Assembly (NCBI GenBank): GCA_027077805.1
Contig: JALWTS010000035.1
Location: forward strand, 103,187-167,186
Reading direction: 5' to 3'
DNA: 64,000 bases
From: Gammaproteobacteria bacterium
Lineage (GTDB): Bacteria > Pseudomonadota > Gammaproteobacteria > JABHGC01
In this document: positions 20,393 to 28,585 of the stretch, one piece after another
Layout: each line of letters starts with the position of its first letter
Position numbering within the stretch: position 1 is the stretch's first letter
Position numbers and translations under genes: made by a program
Notes under the pieces: generated by a model
What the model was told of the DNA's origin: nothing
What the model saw: only the letters and a program-made list of their open reading frames with translations
Database searches by the model: none

Positions 20393-22504
20393 ATGGAGAA
20401 ACCATCTAAATATTCAAACCAAGCTGTTAACTCAGCTCAGGTTTCTTCAAGTGTGTCCGTTTCTGAAGATGTGCGAACCTTAAAACAACGCATTCGTGAT
20501 CTAGAATTTCAACTTCAAGAATCCAAAAGGGATACTCGTGATTCTTACCATGTCAATTTTGAACAAGAAGAACAATATAAAAAAGAAAATGAAAAACTAA
20601 AAACAGAATTATTTGGTGCACAAATTCGTGCTAAAAAAGCTACCGAAAAAAAAGAAGAAATAGAACGTGCTTGGAAAACTGTTATTGAAGAAAATTCTTG
20701 CTTACGGACGGGTAATGAAAAAAATCTGCGTTATATTCAAACGGAACTACAAGAAACCCAAAAAAAGCTACAACAAGCCGAAGCAGATGTGGAATATTTA
20801 GAAAAACAATATGAAGAACAACAAATTATTCTAAAAAAATTAGAACAAGAATTGAATCATATTCAATCACAAAATGCCCAGCTTAGCCAAGCATTAGAAG
20901 AAGAAAAAAACAAAAAAATTCAAACCCAAAGTGATAAAAATAAACAAGAAATTGCCTCACTAAAAGCAGAACTTGAGTTTGCCCAAATTCAAGCAGAAGA
21001 TACTGCAAATGTTTTGCGTGAACAAGTGAGATTATTACGTCAACAACTTGAGCAAGAAAAACAACGTGCCGAACAAAAAGAAAAAAATTGGTCATTAGAT
21101 AAAGTTGATCCTAACGCGGTCAAAAAGAAAAAGGTGGATATTGACTCCTTCATCAATAAAAGAATGGAATTGTCTGATGAAGAACAAATGGAAATTGATC
21201 TAAAACAATCCATCAAAAAAGAAGTCGAAAAAACTTTAAATAACTCAATTTCAAGCCAAGCAACAATTGACGTTAATCATTATTTACAAGAAAGTAAATG
21301 GCAAAGCATTGCTAAAGGAACATTTCTTGGATTATTTTTAGGACTAGTTATTAGTTTTTTTGGTATTAATGGCTTACTTATTTCCAATGGTTCACACAGC
21401 TTACTCACGCAATTATTTGAAGAAGAAAGAGATAATGCAACGACTTATGCTCAAAGTAACGTAACGCCTAAGCAAACAGGATGGATAAAAGGGGTAATAG
21501 AAGATATGTCTAAAGTAGATATACAAACAAATACGACACAACTAGGTGATCAAAAAGTTTCTATCCATAAGAATACGGCAAGTTTAAGCCAATCAAAATT
21601 GTTAAATTCGTCAAATAATGATAATGATAATGAATTAGATAATAATAAAGCAAAGAAGGATCAACTTAGCCATAAAAGTGTGATCATTGCCTCAGTACGC
21701 CCAACTAAAACAACTGAACAGACGGAAACGAAACAATCTAAAACAAGCAAAACATTCAAACTGAGTGCTAAAACAGTATTTCGGGATAAACTAAAAAATG
21801 GTATGACCTCACCTAAACTAGTTGTCATTCCCGCAGGTGAATTTAAAATGGGTAGAAATTTAGGTGGGCTACATGGCGATGAAGGCCCTGCTCATCATGT
21901 CGAATTGCCAATGTTTGCCATAACCCAACATGAAATCACTTTTGAAGAGTACGATTATTTTGCCAAAAGAACAGGACGGCATTTACCTGATGATGAAGGT
22001 TGGGGACGAGGCAAACGTCCCGTTATTAATATTACTTGGGATGATGCCGTTGCTTATGCACAATGGCTATCGAAACAAACAGGACAAACTTATCGTCTAC
22101 CTAGCGAATCAGAGTGGGAATATGCGGCGGGTACAGGCAAACGCAGTTTTTACTGGTGGGGTTACAAAATTGCTAAAAATAAAGCAAATTGTTTTGATTG
22201 TGGTAGCAAATGGGATAGAAGAAGCACGGCACCTGTTGGTAGTTTTGATGCAAACCCCTTTGGTTTATATGATACCGCAGGCAATGTGAATGAATGGGTT
22301 CAAGATTGTAAAAATCGCAGTTATGATGGCAAACCAAAAGATGCCTCTGCCTGGGAAGAAGGTGATTGCTCACAACGTATGGTAAGAGGTGGTTCCTTTA
22401 ATAATACGGCCGAAAAATTGCAAACAACTACTCGTTCAAGCTTCCCCAAAAAAGATAAAAGCAATAATCTTGGCTTTCGTTTAGTCAGAGAAATTGACAG
22501 TTAA
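20393..22504 (+). CDS. Coiled-coil, membrane-anchored FGE-sulfatase (SUMF1) domain protein
   Basis: The protein of 703 residues has a long charged coiled coil (about 25-235, heptads rich in E, K, Q), one membrane segment (about 308-330, GTFLGLFLGLVISFFGINGL), a low-complexity linker (about 340-470, Asn/Lys/Thr-rich) and a C-terminal FGE/SUMF1 domain (about 476-703: VVIPAGEFKMGR, TGQTYRLPSESEWEYAA, GNVNEWVQDC, RMVRGGSFNN, GFRLVRE). FGE-type domains in such architectures are often non-enzymatic binding modules. The N-terminal coil would face the cytoplasm and the FGE domain the periplasm if the single segment inserts inside-out. It probably starts its own unit; the function is unknown. Confidence 0.85.
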   Translation: MEKPSKYSNQAVNSAQVSSSVSVSEDVRTLKQRIRDLEFQLQESKRDTRDSYHVNFEQEEQYKKENEKLKTELFGAQIRAKKATEKKEEIERAWKTVIEENSCLRTGNEKNLRYIQTELQETQKKLQQAEADVEYLEKQYEEQQIILKKLEQELNHIQSQNAQLSQALEEEKNKKIQTQSDKNKQEIASLKAELEFAQIQAEDTANVLREQVRLLRQQLEQEKQRAEQKEKNWSLDKVDPNAVKKKKVDIDSFINKRMELSDEEQMEIDLKQSIKKEVEKTLNNSISSQATIDVNHYLQESKWQSIAKGTFLGLFLGLVISFFGINGLLISNGSHSLLTQLFEEERDNATTYAQSNVTPKQTGWIKGVIEDMSKVDIQTNTTQLGDQKVSIHKNTASLSQSKLLNSSNNDNDNELDNNKAKKDQLSHKSVIIASVRPTKTTEQTETKQSKTSKTFKLSAKTVFRDKLKNGMTSPKLVVIPAGEFKMGRNLGGLHGDEGPAHHVELPMFAITQHEITFEEYDYFAKRTGRHLPDDEGWGRGKRPVINITWDDAVAYAQWLSKQTGQTYRLPSESEWEYAAGTGKRSFYWWGYKIAKNKANCFDCGSKWDRRSTAPVGSFDANPFGLYDTAGNVNEWVQDCKNRSYDGKPKDASAWEEGDCSQRMVRGGSFNNTAEKLQTTTRSSFPKKDKSNNLGFRLVREIDS

Positions 22505-22536
22505 TATTAATAAATACAGTACATTGAGAAATCGAC

Positions 22537-23397
22537 TTGCAAAAAATTCTAGGGATTGGTAATGCTACTTTAGATATTATCAATATTATTGACCATTATC
22601 CTCAAGAAGATTCTGAATTTCGGATACTAAAGCAACATTTCCAACGTGGTGGTAATACCACTAATACCTTAGCGATACTTAGCCAACTCGGTTATAATTG
22701 CAATTGGGCTGGCGTATTAGTTGATGAACCTGACAGCCAATATATTTTACAAGATCTGAATCACTACCAAATTAATTATTCTGCGGTTGAACTTTTAAAA
22801 TCAGGCAAACTGCCAACCTCCTATATTTTGCTCAATCAAACCAATGGTTCTCGTACCATTGCCCACTATCGTGATTTGCCTGAATACGCTTATCAAAAAT
22901 TTGCCACAATCAACTTAGCAAACTTTAACTGGATTCATTTTGAAGGTCGGAATATCGCCCAAGTACAATTAATGTTTGCTTATTTAAATCAATCTTATCC
23001 ACAAATCCCTTGCTCATTAGAAATTGAAAAACCCAGAGAAAATATTGACACCTTATTTACTTATCCCAAAGTATTAATATTTTCTAAAGCTTATGCCAAT
23101 CATTATGGTTATCAACAGCCTATAGAATTTTTGCATTATATTCGCCAACAAAGTCTGGATAATTTATTAGTCATTGCATGGGGCGAACAAGGTGCTTATG
23201 CGTTAGACACTAAAAATCAACATTATCACAGCCCTGCTTATCCGCCTAAAAAAGTCATAGATACTATTGGTGCCGGTGATGTGTTTAATGCAGGCATTAT
23301 TGATGGCTTACTAAAACAGTATGCTGTTGAAAAATTATTACAACATAGTTGCCAATTGGCTGGGAAAAAATGTGGCCTATTAGGCTTGCAACTATGA
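22537..23397 (+). CDS. PfkB-family sugar kinase
   Basis: The protein has 286 residues and starts at a TTG 32 bases after the FGE gene. PfkB features are the N-terminal ILGIGNATLDIINII, GGNTTNTLAILSQLG (about 37-51) and the C-terminal catalytic IDTIGAGDVFNAGIIDGLL (about 241-259) with the Asp base. The NATLD/ASCVLD-like start and the length recall ketohexokinase-like members. The substrate cannot be fixed from sequence. It overlaps the Rieske gene by four bases (ATGA), so the two are co-translated. Confidence 0.88.
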   Translation: MQKILGIGNATLDIINIIDHYPQEDSEFRILKQHFQRGGNTTNTLAILSQLGYNCNWAGVLVDEPDSQYILQDLNHYQINYSAVELLKSGKLPTSYILLNQTNGSRTIAHYRDLPEYAYQKFATINLANFNWIHFEGRNIAQVQLMFAYLNQSYPQIPCSLEIEKPRENIDTLFTYPKVLIFSKAYANHYGYQQPIEFLHYIRQQSLDNLLVIAWGEQGAYALDTKNQHYHSPAYPPKKVIDTIGAGDVFNAGIIDGLLKQYAVEKLLQHSCQLAGKKCGLLGLQL

Positions 23398-23729
23398 CAT
23401 GGTACAAGATTTGTGAAACTCAAAGCTTTGCCCAGCAAATCAGTCAAGGTTTTGAATTCACTCTCAATCAACAAAATTACCATTTGTTTATAATCAAACA
23501 AAATCAGCAATATTATGCCTACCAAAACCAATGCCCCCACACACAAGCCCCACTAAACTGGCAACCTAATGTATTTTTAGATAGCAATGAACAATATATT
23601 CAATGCAGTCTGCATGGTGCTTTATTTATGATTGAAACAGGGCAATGTGTTCATGGCCCTTGTCTCGATCAATTTCTAACTCATCTCGCCACTAAAATTC
23701 AAGATAATTGGATTTGGATAGCATTATAG
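23394..23729 (+). CDS. Rieske-type [2Fe-2S] ferredoxin
   Basis: I start at the ATG at 23394, which overlaps the pfkB-type gene stop. The 111-residue protein has the two Rieske ligand boxes C-x-H (QCPHTQAPLNW) and C-x2-H (IQCSLHGALFMIETGQC), which bind a [2Fe-2S] cluster with two Cys and two His. There is no membrane anchor or Tat signal, so it is a soluble ferredoxin-like Rieske protein, perhaps donating electrons to an oxygenase or reductase. Co-translation with a sugar kinase gives no obvious partner. Confidence 0.9.
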   Translation: MTWYKICETQSFAQQISQGFEFTLNQQNYHLFIIKQNQQYYAYQNQCPHTQAPLNWQPNVFLDSNEQYIQCSLHGALFMIETGQCVHGPCLDQFLTHLATKIQDNWIWIAL

Positions 23730-23748
23730 TGGTGCTAGCCTAGATTTA

Positions 23749-23904
23749 TTATTTGATTTTAGCTTCTTTATATAAAACGTGCTTGCGTACGACAGGATCA
23801 AATTTTTTCATTTGTAATTTTTCAGTCATGGTACGTTTATTTTTAGTCGTAGTATAATAGTGCCCTGTACCTGCACTGGATACTAATTTGATTTTATCTC
23901 TCAT
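23749..23904 (-). CDS. rpmG: 50S ribosomal protein bL33
   Basis: This 51-residue frame reads [20 protein letters not shown] and ends in [13 protein letters not shown], the normal bL33 sequence. It lacks the CxxC zinc pairs, so it is the C-minus form. It overlaps rpmB by four bases (ATGA). The rpmB-rpmG pair beside radC is the standard gammaproteobacterial order. Confidence 0.95.
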   Translation of the reverse strand: MRDKIKLVSSAGTGHYYTTTKNKRTMTEKLQMKKFDPVVRKHVLYKEAKIK

Positions 23905-24137
23905 ACTTTCTCTCCACGTTTACGCATATCGGCTAAAACGGCATCAATGCCTAATTTATCAATAATCCGCATTCCTTTGGAAGATACTTGCAGTTTTACC
24001 CAGCGGTTTTCACTGGCCACCCAAAACCGATGTTGGTGTAAATTAGGTAAAAACCGACGTTTGGTTTTATTATGGGCATGAGAGACGTGATTGCCACTCA
24101 TTGGACGCTTACCTGTCACTTGACATACTTTTGCCAT
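23901..24137 (-). CDS. rpmB: 50S ribosomal protein bL28
   Basis: The ATG at 24137 is preferred because AGGGA lies six bases upstream; an ATG six bases earlier abuts that site. The 78-residue product ([20 protein letters not shown], then [17 protein letters not shown]) is plain bL28, part of the large ribosomal subunit. Its stop overlaps the rpmG start, and radC lies 95 bases upstream on the same strand. Confidence 0.97.
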   Translation of the reverse strand: MAKVCQVTGKRPMSGNHVSHAHNKTKRRFLPNLHQHRFWVASENRWVKLQVSSKGMRIIDKLGIDAVLADMRKRGEKV

Positions 24138-24232
24138 TGTCATTCCCTTCTATGATTCTTGCAACTGACTAAAAACTTAAATAAACGCTGAACTTTAACA
24201 AAATTTATTATTAAAATCAATGGAAATTACAT

Positions 24233-24907
24233 TTAAATCAAACCCTCTTCTGCTAAAGAAACTGCCTGTCCATGCCCTACGACAATATGATCTAAAACCC
24301 TGATTTCAAACCCTGCTAATAATGACTTTAAATGTAGTGTCATATCCTTATCAGCCTGACTTGGTTCTGCAATTCCCGAAGGGTGGTTATGGGCAAAAAT
24401 CAGTGCTGACGCATTATGTTCTAAGGACTTTTGCATAATCACTCTAGGGTGAACATTCGCCCCGTCTAATGAACCCTCAAATAATTCTTCATAAGCAATT
24501 ACCTGTAATCGAGTATCTAAAAATAAACAAGCAAATACTTCTTTTTGATAGCCACGCAATTTGGCGGTAAAATATTGCAAAATATCAGTAGAGTTTTTAA
24601 TCATATCAGAACGCTGCATATTTTCATCCCAATAACGCCGTCCTAGTTCTAATACCGCTTGTAATTGCACATATTTTGCCATACCCAAACCTGGAAATTC
24701 TTGGAATTTCTCTGCAGATAAAGTAAACAATGTTTGTAGATTCTTATGTTTTTTTAGTAATTCCCGTGCTAAATCAATGGCAGTTTTGCCTTTAACGCCT
24801 GTCCGAAACAAAATTGCCAATAATTCCGCATCAGATAGACTTTTCGCCCCTTTTGCTAATAATTTTTCTCTTGGACGTTCATTAATTGGCCATTGTGAAA
24901 TTGCCAT
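24233..24907 (-). CDS. radC: RadC-family JAB/MPN protein
   Basis: The protein of 224 residues has an N-terminal helix-hairpin-helix region (about 15-75, including LLAILFRTGVKGKTA and FPGLGMAKYVQLQA). A C-terminal JAB1/MPN-like metal-binding domain follows, with the core IFAHNHPSGIAEPSQAD near 170-186. RadC was once linked to DNA repair, but its activity is not settled. Upstream of rpmB-rpmG and divergent from dut, as in many gammaproteobacteria. Confidence 0.95.
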   Translation of the reverse strand: MAISQWPINERPREKLLAKGAKSLSDAELLAILFRTGVKGKTAIDLARELLKKHKNLQTLFTLSAEKFQEFPGLGMAKYVQLQAVLELGRRYWDENMQRSDMIKNSTDILQYFTAKLRGYQKEVFACLFLDTRLQVIAYEELFEGSLDGANVHPRVIMQKSLEHNASALIFAHNHPSGIAEPSQADKDMTLHLKSLLAGFEIRVLDHIVVGHGQAVSLAEEGLI

Positions 24908-24970
24908 CTTATTCCCTTGTGTTAAAATCTGTGCTTAACTATTTTACTCTCAACTTAGGCATAATAAAAA

Positions 24971-25429
24971 ATGAAAACAATTGAAGCCAAAATTATTAAT
25001 CCCTTATTAGGAACAAGCATTCCATTACCTGATTACAGCACAGATGGTGCCGCAGGCATTGATCTTAGCGCTTGTATTGAAACATCTGTGACTATTGAGG
25101 CCAATCAAACCAAAATCATTCCCAGTGGTCTTGCGATTCACATTCACGATCCACAACTCGCCGCAGTTTTATTGCCCCGCTCTGGTTTAGGCATTAAACA
25201 TGGGGTTATCCTAGCTAATTCAGTGGGATTGATTGATAGTGATTATCAAGGGGAAATTAAAATTGGCGTTTGGAATCGAAGTGAACAAGCCTTTACGATT
25301 AATACAGGTGATAGAATCTGTCAATTGGTATTTGTGCCTGTAGTGATGGGTAAATTAACTTGGGTAAACGAGTTTAGCCAAGATTCAGATCGTGGGGAAC
25401 AAGGTTTAGGACATACAGGGCATCAATAA
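24971..25429 (+). CDS. dut: Deoxyuridine 5'-triphosphate nucleotidohydrolase
   Basis: The protein of 152 residues has the five dUTPase motifs, including AAGIDLSACIE, PRSGLGIKHGVILANSVGLI, DSDYQGEIKIGVWN, GDRICQLVFVPV and a C-terminal Gly-rich SDRGEQGLGHTG. The trimeric enzyme hydrolyses dUTP to dUMP and keeps uracil out of DNA. It is convergent with the RND remnant, which begins right at the dut stop. Confidence 0.97.
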   Translation: MKTIEAKIINPLLGTSIPLPDYSTDGAAGIDLSACIETSVTIEANQTKIIPSGLAIHIHDPQLAAVLLPRSGLGIKHGVILANSVGLIDSDYQGEIKIGVWNRSEQAFTINTGDRICQLVFVPVVMGKLTWVNEFSQDSDRGEQGLGHTGHQ

Positions 25430-25832
25430 TGGGTAGCAAATCTTTGTGATAAATTGCATTTTCTAAACTAGAATCAACTACGTTTGTTACTTCAGATAAT
25501 GGCACCCATTTACCCGATGAAGAACGAATTTTATAAGATAATATTTGATCTAAATTGGTTTTATCCACAACATCTCGCTCTAAACGTAACGGAATCGGAT
25601 ATTTGGCTTTATCATTATGCAGATAACTGACATCCCCCCCCATAATTACGCATAACCGTTGCTTCTACATCACTAGAAACAAATACACCTTTTAACGCAT
25701 CTAAACGCTGAATCACTTGATTCTTCAACCGCATTAGTGCCTGGTTTTTTTGCTACGGCAATGGTTACTGCGGGAAAATGCCCTTGTTCAGTTAAACCAA
25801 TGGTATTAGCGGCAGGCCCTGTTCCCATCCGA
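25430..25832 (-). pseudogene. Decayed RND efflux-pump gene fragment
   Basis: Minus-strand frames contain pieces that read like an RND (AcrB/MexB-type) inner-membrane pump: GTGPAANTIGLTEQGHFPAV and VAKKPGTNAVEE in one frame, VIQRLDALKGVFVSSDVEAT then VMRNYGG in a second, and SYLHNDKAKYPIPLRLERD through LENAIYHKDLLP in a third. In intact pumps the last part lies several hundred residues after the first two, so this copy has frameshifts plus a large internal deletion. One frame change falls at a run of eight C (25634-25641). Only about 130 of roughly 1,000 expected residues remain. Confidence 0.8.
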
Positions 25833-25893
25833 GTATCAGTATCAGAATGTTAAATCTCCTCCTGAGTAAGGAATTTATCAACCATAAATTCCT

Positions 25894-27600
25894 TTATAAC
25901 TTCGCCACTAAAAATTCTATGAGTTGCTCAATGGCAATAAGTTCCGCATCTTTAGAACCACGGTGTTTATATTCTATGTTACCTGAATTTAAACACCGCT
26001 CACTCATAATTAAACGATGGGGAATACCAATTAAATCCATATCAGCAAACATTTGTCCTGCACGAATATTTCTATCGTCTAATAATACGTCAATACCTAC
26101 CTCAAGTAATTGTTGATAAAGTTTCGTTACCGCAGTTGCAACTATCGTCGATTTTGCCATATTCATTGGTAAAATCACCACTTGAAATGGGGCGATGGCC
26201 GTTGGCCAAATAATCCCTGCATCATCATGCCCCTGTTCAATCGCTGCCCCAATAATACGAGAAATACCAATACCATAACATCCCATAGTTAATACTTTCG
26301 CTTTGCCTTGTTGATCCAATACCGTCGCATTCATTGCTTGTGAATATTTTTCGCCTAATTGAAAAATATGACCAACTTCAATACCGCGCACAATGGCTAA
26401 TTCCCCTTGACCATCAGGACTAGGATCACCTGCTTGCACATTACGCAAGTCCATAGCCTCAGGCACGGCTAAATCTTTCCCCCAATTGACACCAGTCAAA
26501 TGATAATTCGCTTGATTAGCACCACAAACAAAATCCACCATTGCTAATACACTATGATCAGCAATAATCGGCAAGGATAAACCAACAGGCCCTAAATAAC
26601 CAACGCCTCCGTCTAAACTTTGATTAATCTTAGTGGCATCTGCAAAACTCAAGGGTTTTGCCACTAAGGGATGTTTTTCAGCTTTAATATGATTAAGCTC
26701 ATGATCACCTCGAATCAATAAAGCCACTAAAGGTTGTTCTGCTTGACTGCCATTGACGATTAAGGTTTTCACACACTGATTAGGTTTGACTTTTAAAAAC
26801 TGGCACACCGCTTCAATTGATGCTTGCTGTGGCGTTGCAACTTTCGTCATAGTCTCGGTTGGGATTTGATCTGAGGTTAATGGCACTGCTTCTGCTAATT
26901 CAATATTAGCGGCATAATCACTTTGATTAGAAATTGCAATGGCGTCTTCACCCGTTTCCGCTAACACATGAAATTCATGTGAAACCGCCCCACCAATATT
27001 ACCGCTATCCGCCTGTACCGCCCGAAACTCCAAGCCCAAAGCTTGAAAAATATTGCAATAGGTTTGATACATAATGTCATAGGTTTGTTGTAAACTCGTT
27101 TGATCTAAATGAAAAGAATAAGCATCCTTCATCACAAATTCTCTGGCTCGCATTACCCCAAATCGAGGTCGAATTTCATCCCGAAATTTGCTTTGAATTT
27201 GATAAAAATTGACAGGTAGTTGTTTATAACTCCGTACTTCATGTCGTACCAAATCGGTAATAATTTCCTCATGGGTTGGCCCTAAACAAAACTCACGTTG
27301 ATGTCTATCGGTAAATCGTAATAATTCTGGACCATATTCTTGCCAACGTGCCGATTCTTGCCACAATTCTGCGGGTTGTACGATAGGCATTAATACTTCA
27401 ATCCCTCCTGCACGATTCATTTGTTCTCGCACAATGGCTTCAATTTTACGCAACACTCTTAAACCCAAAGGCAACCATATATAGAAACCTGAGGCAAGTT
27501 TACGCATTAATCCCGATCTTAACATTAATTGATGACTGATAATTTCAGCATCCGCAGGAGTTTCTTTAACGGTAAATAAAGGAAATTGACTTACTTTCAT
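25894..27600 (-). CDS. proS: Prolyl-tRNA synthetase
   Basis: The protein of 568 residues is the bacterial-type class II ProRS. Class II motifs are visible (motif 1 [15 protein letters not shown], motif 2 [25 protein letters not shown] block, motif 3 [14 protein letters not shown]), with a YbaK-like editing insertion in the middle (about 225-385) and a C-terminal anticodon-binding domain. It is downstream of the PilZ gene by 33 bases on the same strand. Full length, nothing odd. Confidence 0.97.
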   Translation of the reverse strand: MKVSQFPLFTVKETPADAEIISHQLMLRSGLMRKLASGFYIWLPLGLRVLRKIEAIVREQMNRAGGIEVLMPIVQPAELWQESARWQEYGPELLRFTDRHQREFCLGPTHEEIITDLVRHEVRSYKQLPVNFYQIQSKFRDEIRPRFGVMRAREFVMKDAYSFHLDQTSLQQTYDIMYQTYCNIFQALGLEFRAVQADSGNIGGAVSHEFHVLAETGEDAIAISNQSDYAANIELAEAVPLTSDQIPTETMTKVATPQQASIEAVCQFLKVKPNQCVKTLIVNGSQAEQPLVALLIRGDHELNHIKAEKHPLVAKPLSFADATKINQSLDGGVGYLGPVGLSLPIIADHSVLAMVDFVCGANQANYHLTGVNWGKDLAVPEAMDLRNVQAGDPSPDGQGELAIVRGIEVGHIFQLGEKYSQAMNATVLDQQGKAKVLTMGCYGIGISRIIGAAIEQGHDDAGIIWPTAIAPFQVVILPMNMAKSTIVATAVTKLYQQLLEVGIDVLLDDRNIRAGQMFADMDLIGIPHRLIMSERCLNSGNIEYKHRGSKDAELIAIEQLIEFLVAKL

Positions 27601-27633
27601 TAATCATTCTCAATAACTAAAATTCTAATAACA

Positions 27634-27975
27634 CTATTCAAACGATTCCAAATTTTTAACATATTGCTCAATAAGTAACTCGATAATATCTTGCTCTAAT
27701 GACGATAACGGTTTAAATCTTAAGCCAACGCCTAAATCACCACAATGGACAATCTGACAAGTTATCACTAATTGAATAACAATATCAACATCAACTACTA
27801 ATTTCGCAACGTTACCTACATATTCTTTCCCCAAGCAAATTTCAGTTTGCAAAAAAACGCCACTAATACTAATATTATCAATCAAACCTTGATATTGCTT
27901 AGCTTCAACATGCAATATTGCAACAAAATCATCGCCTTCATAACGAGGATGTTGACGCTGATCATTATCACTCAT
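27634..27975 (-). CDS. PilZ-domain protein (cyclic di-GMP binding)
   Basis: This 113-residue protein is essentially one PilZ domain. The RxxxR motif reads RQHPR (about 7-11) and the (D/N)xSxxG motif reads DNISISG (about 38-44), the residues that hold cyclic di-GMP. It is a free-standing effector, and its partner cannot be told from sequence. A strong ribosome-binding site (AGGAG) precedes the ATG; proS follows on the same strand. Confidence 0.88.
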   Translation of the reverse strand: MSDNDQRQHPRYEGDDFVAILHVEAKQYQGLIDNISISGVFLQTEICLGKEYVGNVAKLVVDVDIVIQLVITCQIVHCGDLGVGLRFKPLSSLEQDIIELLIEQYVKNLESFE

Positions 27976-27993
27976 TTTTTTTCTCTCCTAAAG

Positions 27994-28020
27994 AAAAGCA
28001 CTGTTTAAAACAGTGCTTTT
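27994..28020 (-). terminator. Strong hairpin terminator between the PilZ gene and the broken ORF
   Basis: A perfect inverted repeat (AAAAGCACTGTTT / AAACAGTGCTTTT) has T-tracts on both strands (seven T on plus, CTTTTCTTT on minus). It lies just after the stop of the broken minus-strand ORF and before the PilZ ribosome site, so it most likely ended that ORF's transcript. Confidence 0.8.
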
Positions 28021-28034
28021 TTTCACAACTTTAT

Positions 28035-28408
28035 CTACCAATAAGGATGAAACCAACGTGCCTGCTGTTGATGTAAGTCCAACAGTGCATCAGCATACGC
28101 ATCATTTAAATCTTGAATCGCATCAATTCTAGCATAACTTCGATCCAAATAGTGCCGAAATGTCTCGATCAATAGACATTCCACCTCATAGAAAGTTTCC
28201 GTATCAATATCCGCTTCAAGCTCAGAAAAATCAATGCGAATGGGCAGGTCATGAAACTCAGTGGAATTAGGTCATTCCATAGTATCCGACCAATTTAATG
28301 CTACCTCAGACAATATTTGAAAATCCATATAATCAACAGATTGTATTAATAGATTGCGGTTGCGATAGTTTTAGTCATGGCATAGTTGAAAATATGGCTA
28401 TCGAGCAT
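28035..28408 (-). pseudogene. Small broken gene of unknown function
   Basis: From a TAG at 28035-28037 the minus strand is open back to an in-frame TGA at 28272-28274 (78 codons, rich in Asp/Glu/Tyr: IRIDFSELEADIDTETFYEV and RSYARIDAIQDLNDAYADAL). The same frame continues upstream of the TGA for about 30 codons (LLIQSVDYMDFQILSEVALN, then WSDTME). Still further up, the coding-like text switches frame and starts at an ATG (28408, MLDSHIFNYAMTKT). Reading the TGA as a former TGG and allowing one frameshift gives a protein of about 120 residues. I do not recognise the family. A terminator follows the final stop, consistent with a once-functional gene. Confidence 0.55.
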
Positions 28409-28585
28409 GCGGGAATATAATCGGACAGATCAAAAATTATTAAAAAACTCCGTATTTTATCCCTTAAATGTTACAATTATATTAAATATATATTAAAAAA
28501 GTTACAAGACTTTATTTTATTTTTTATTGTTTTTTAAAGACAAATGTTATTCACTCGTCTTGTAACGATAATAGGTACTTATTTT

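Noticed and set aside
25847..26116. Plus-strand ORF antisense to proS
   Set aside because: It lies wholly over the conserved proS C-terminal coding region with no ribosome site or recognisable product.
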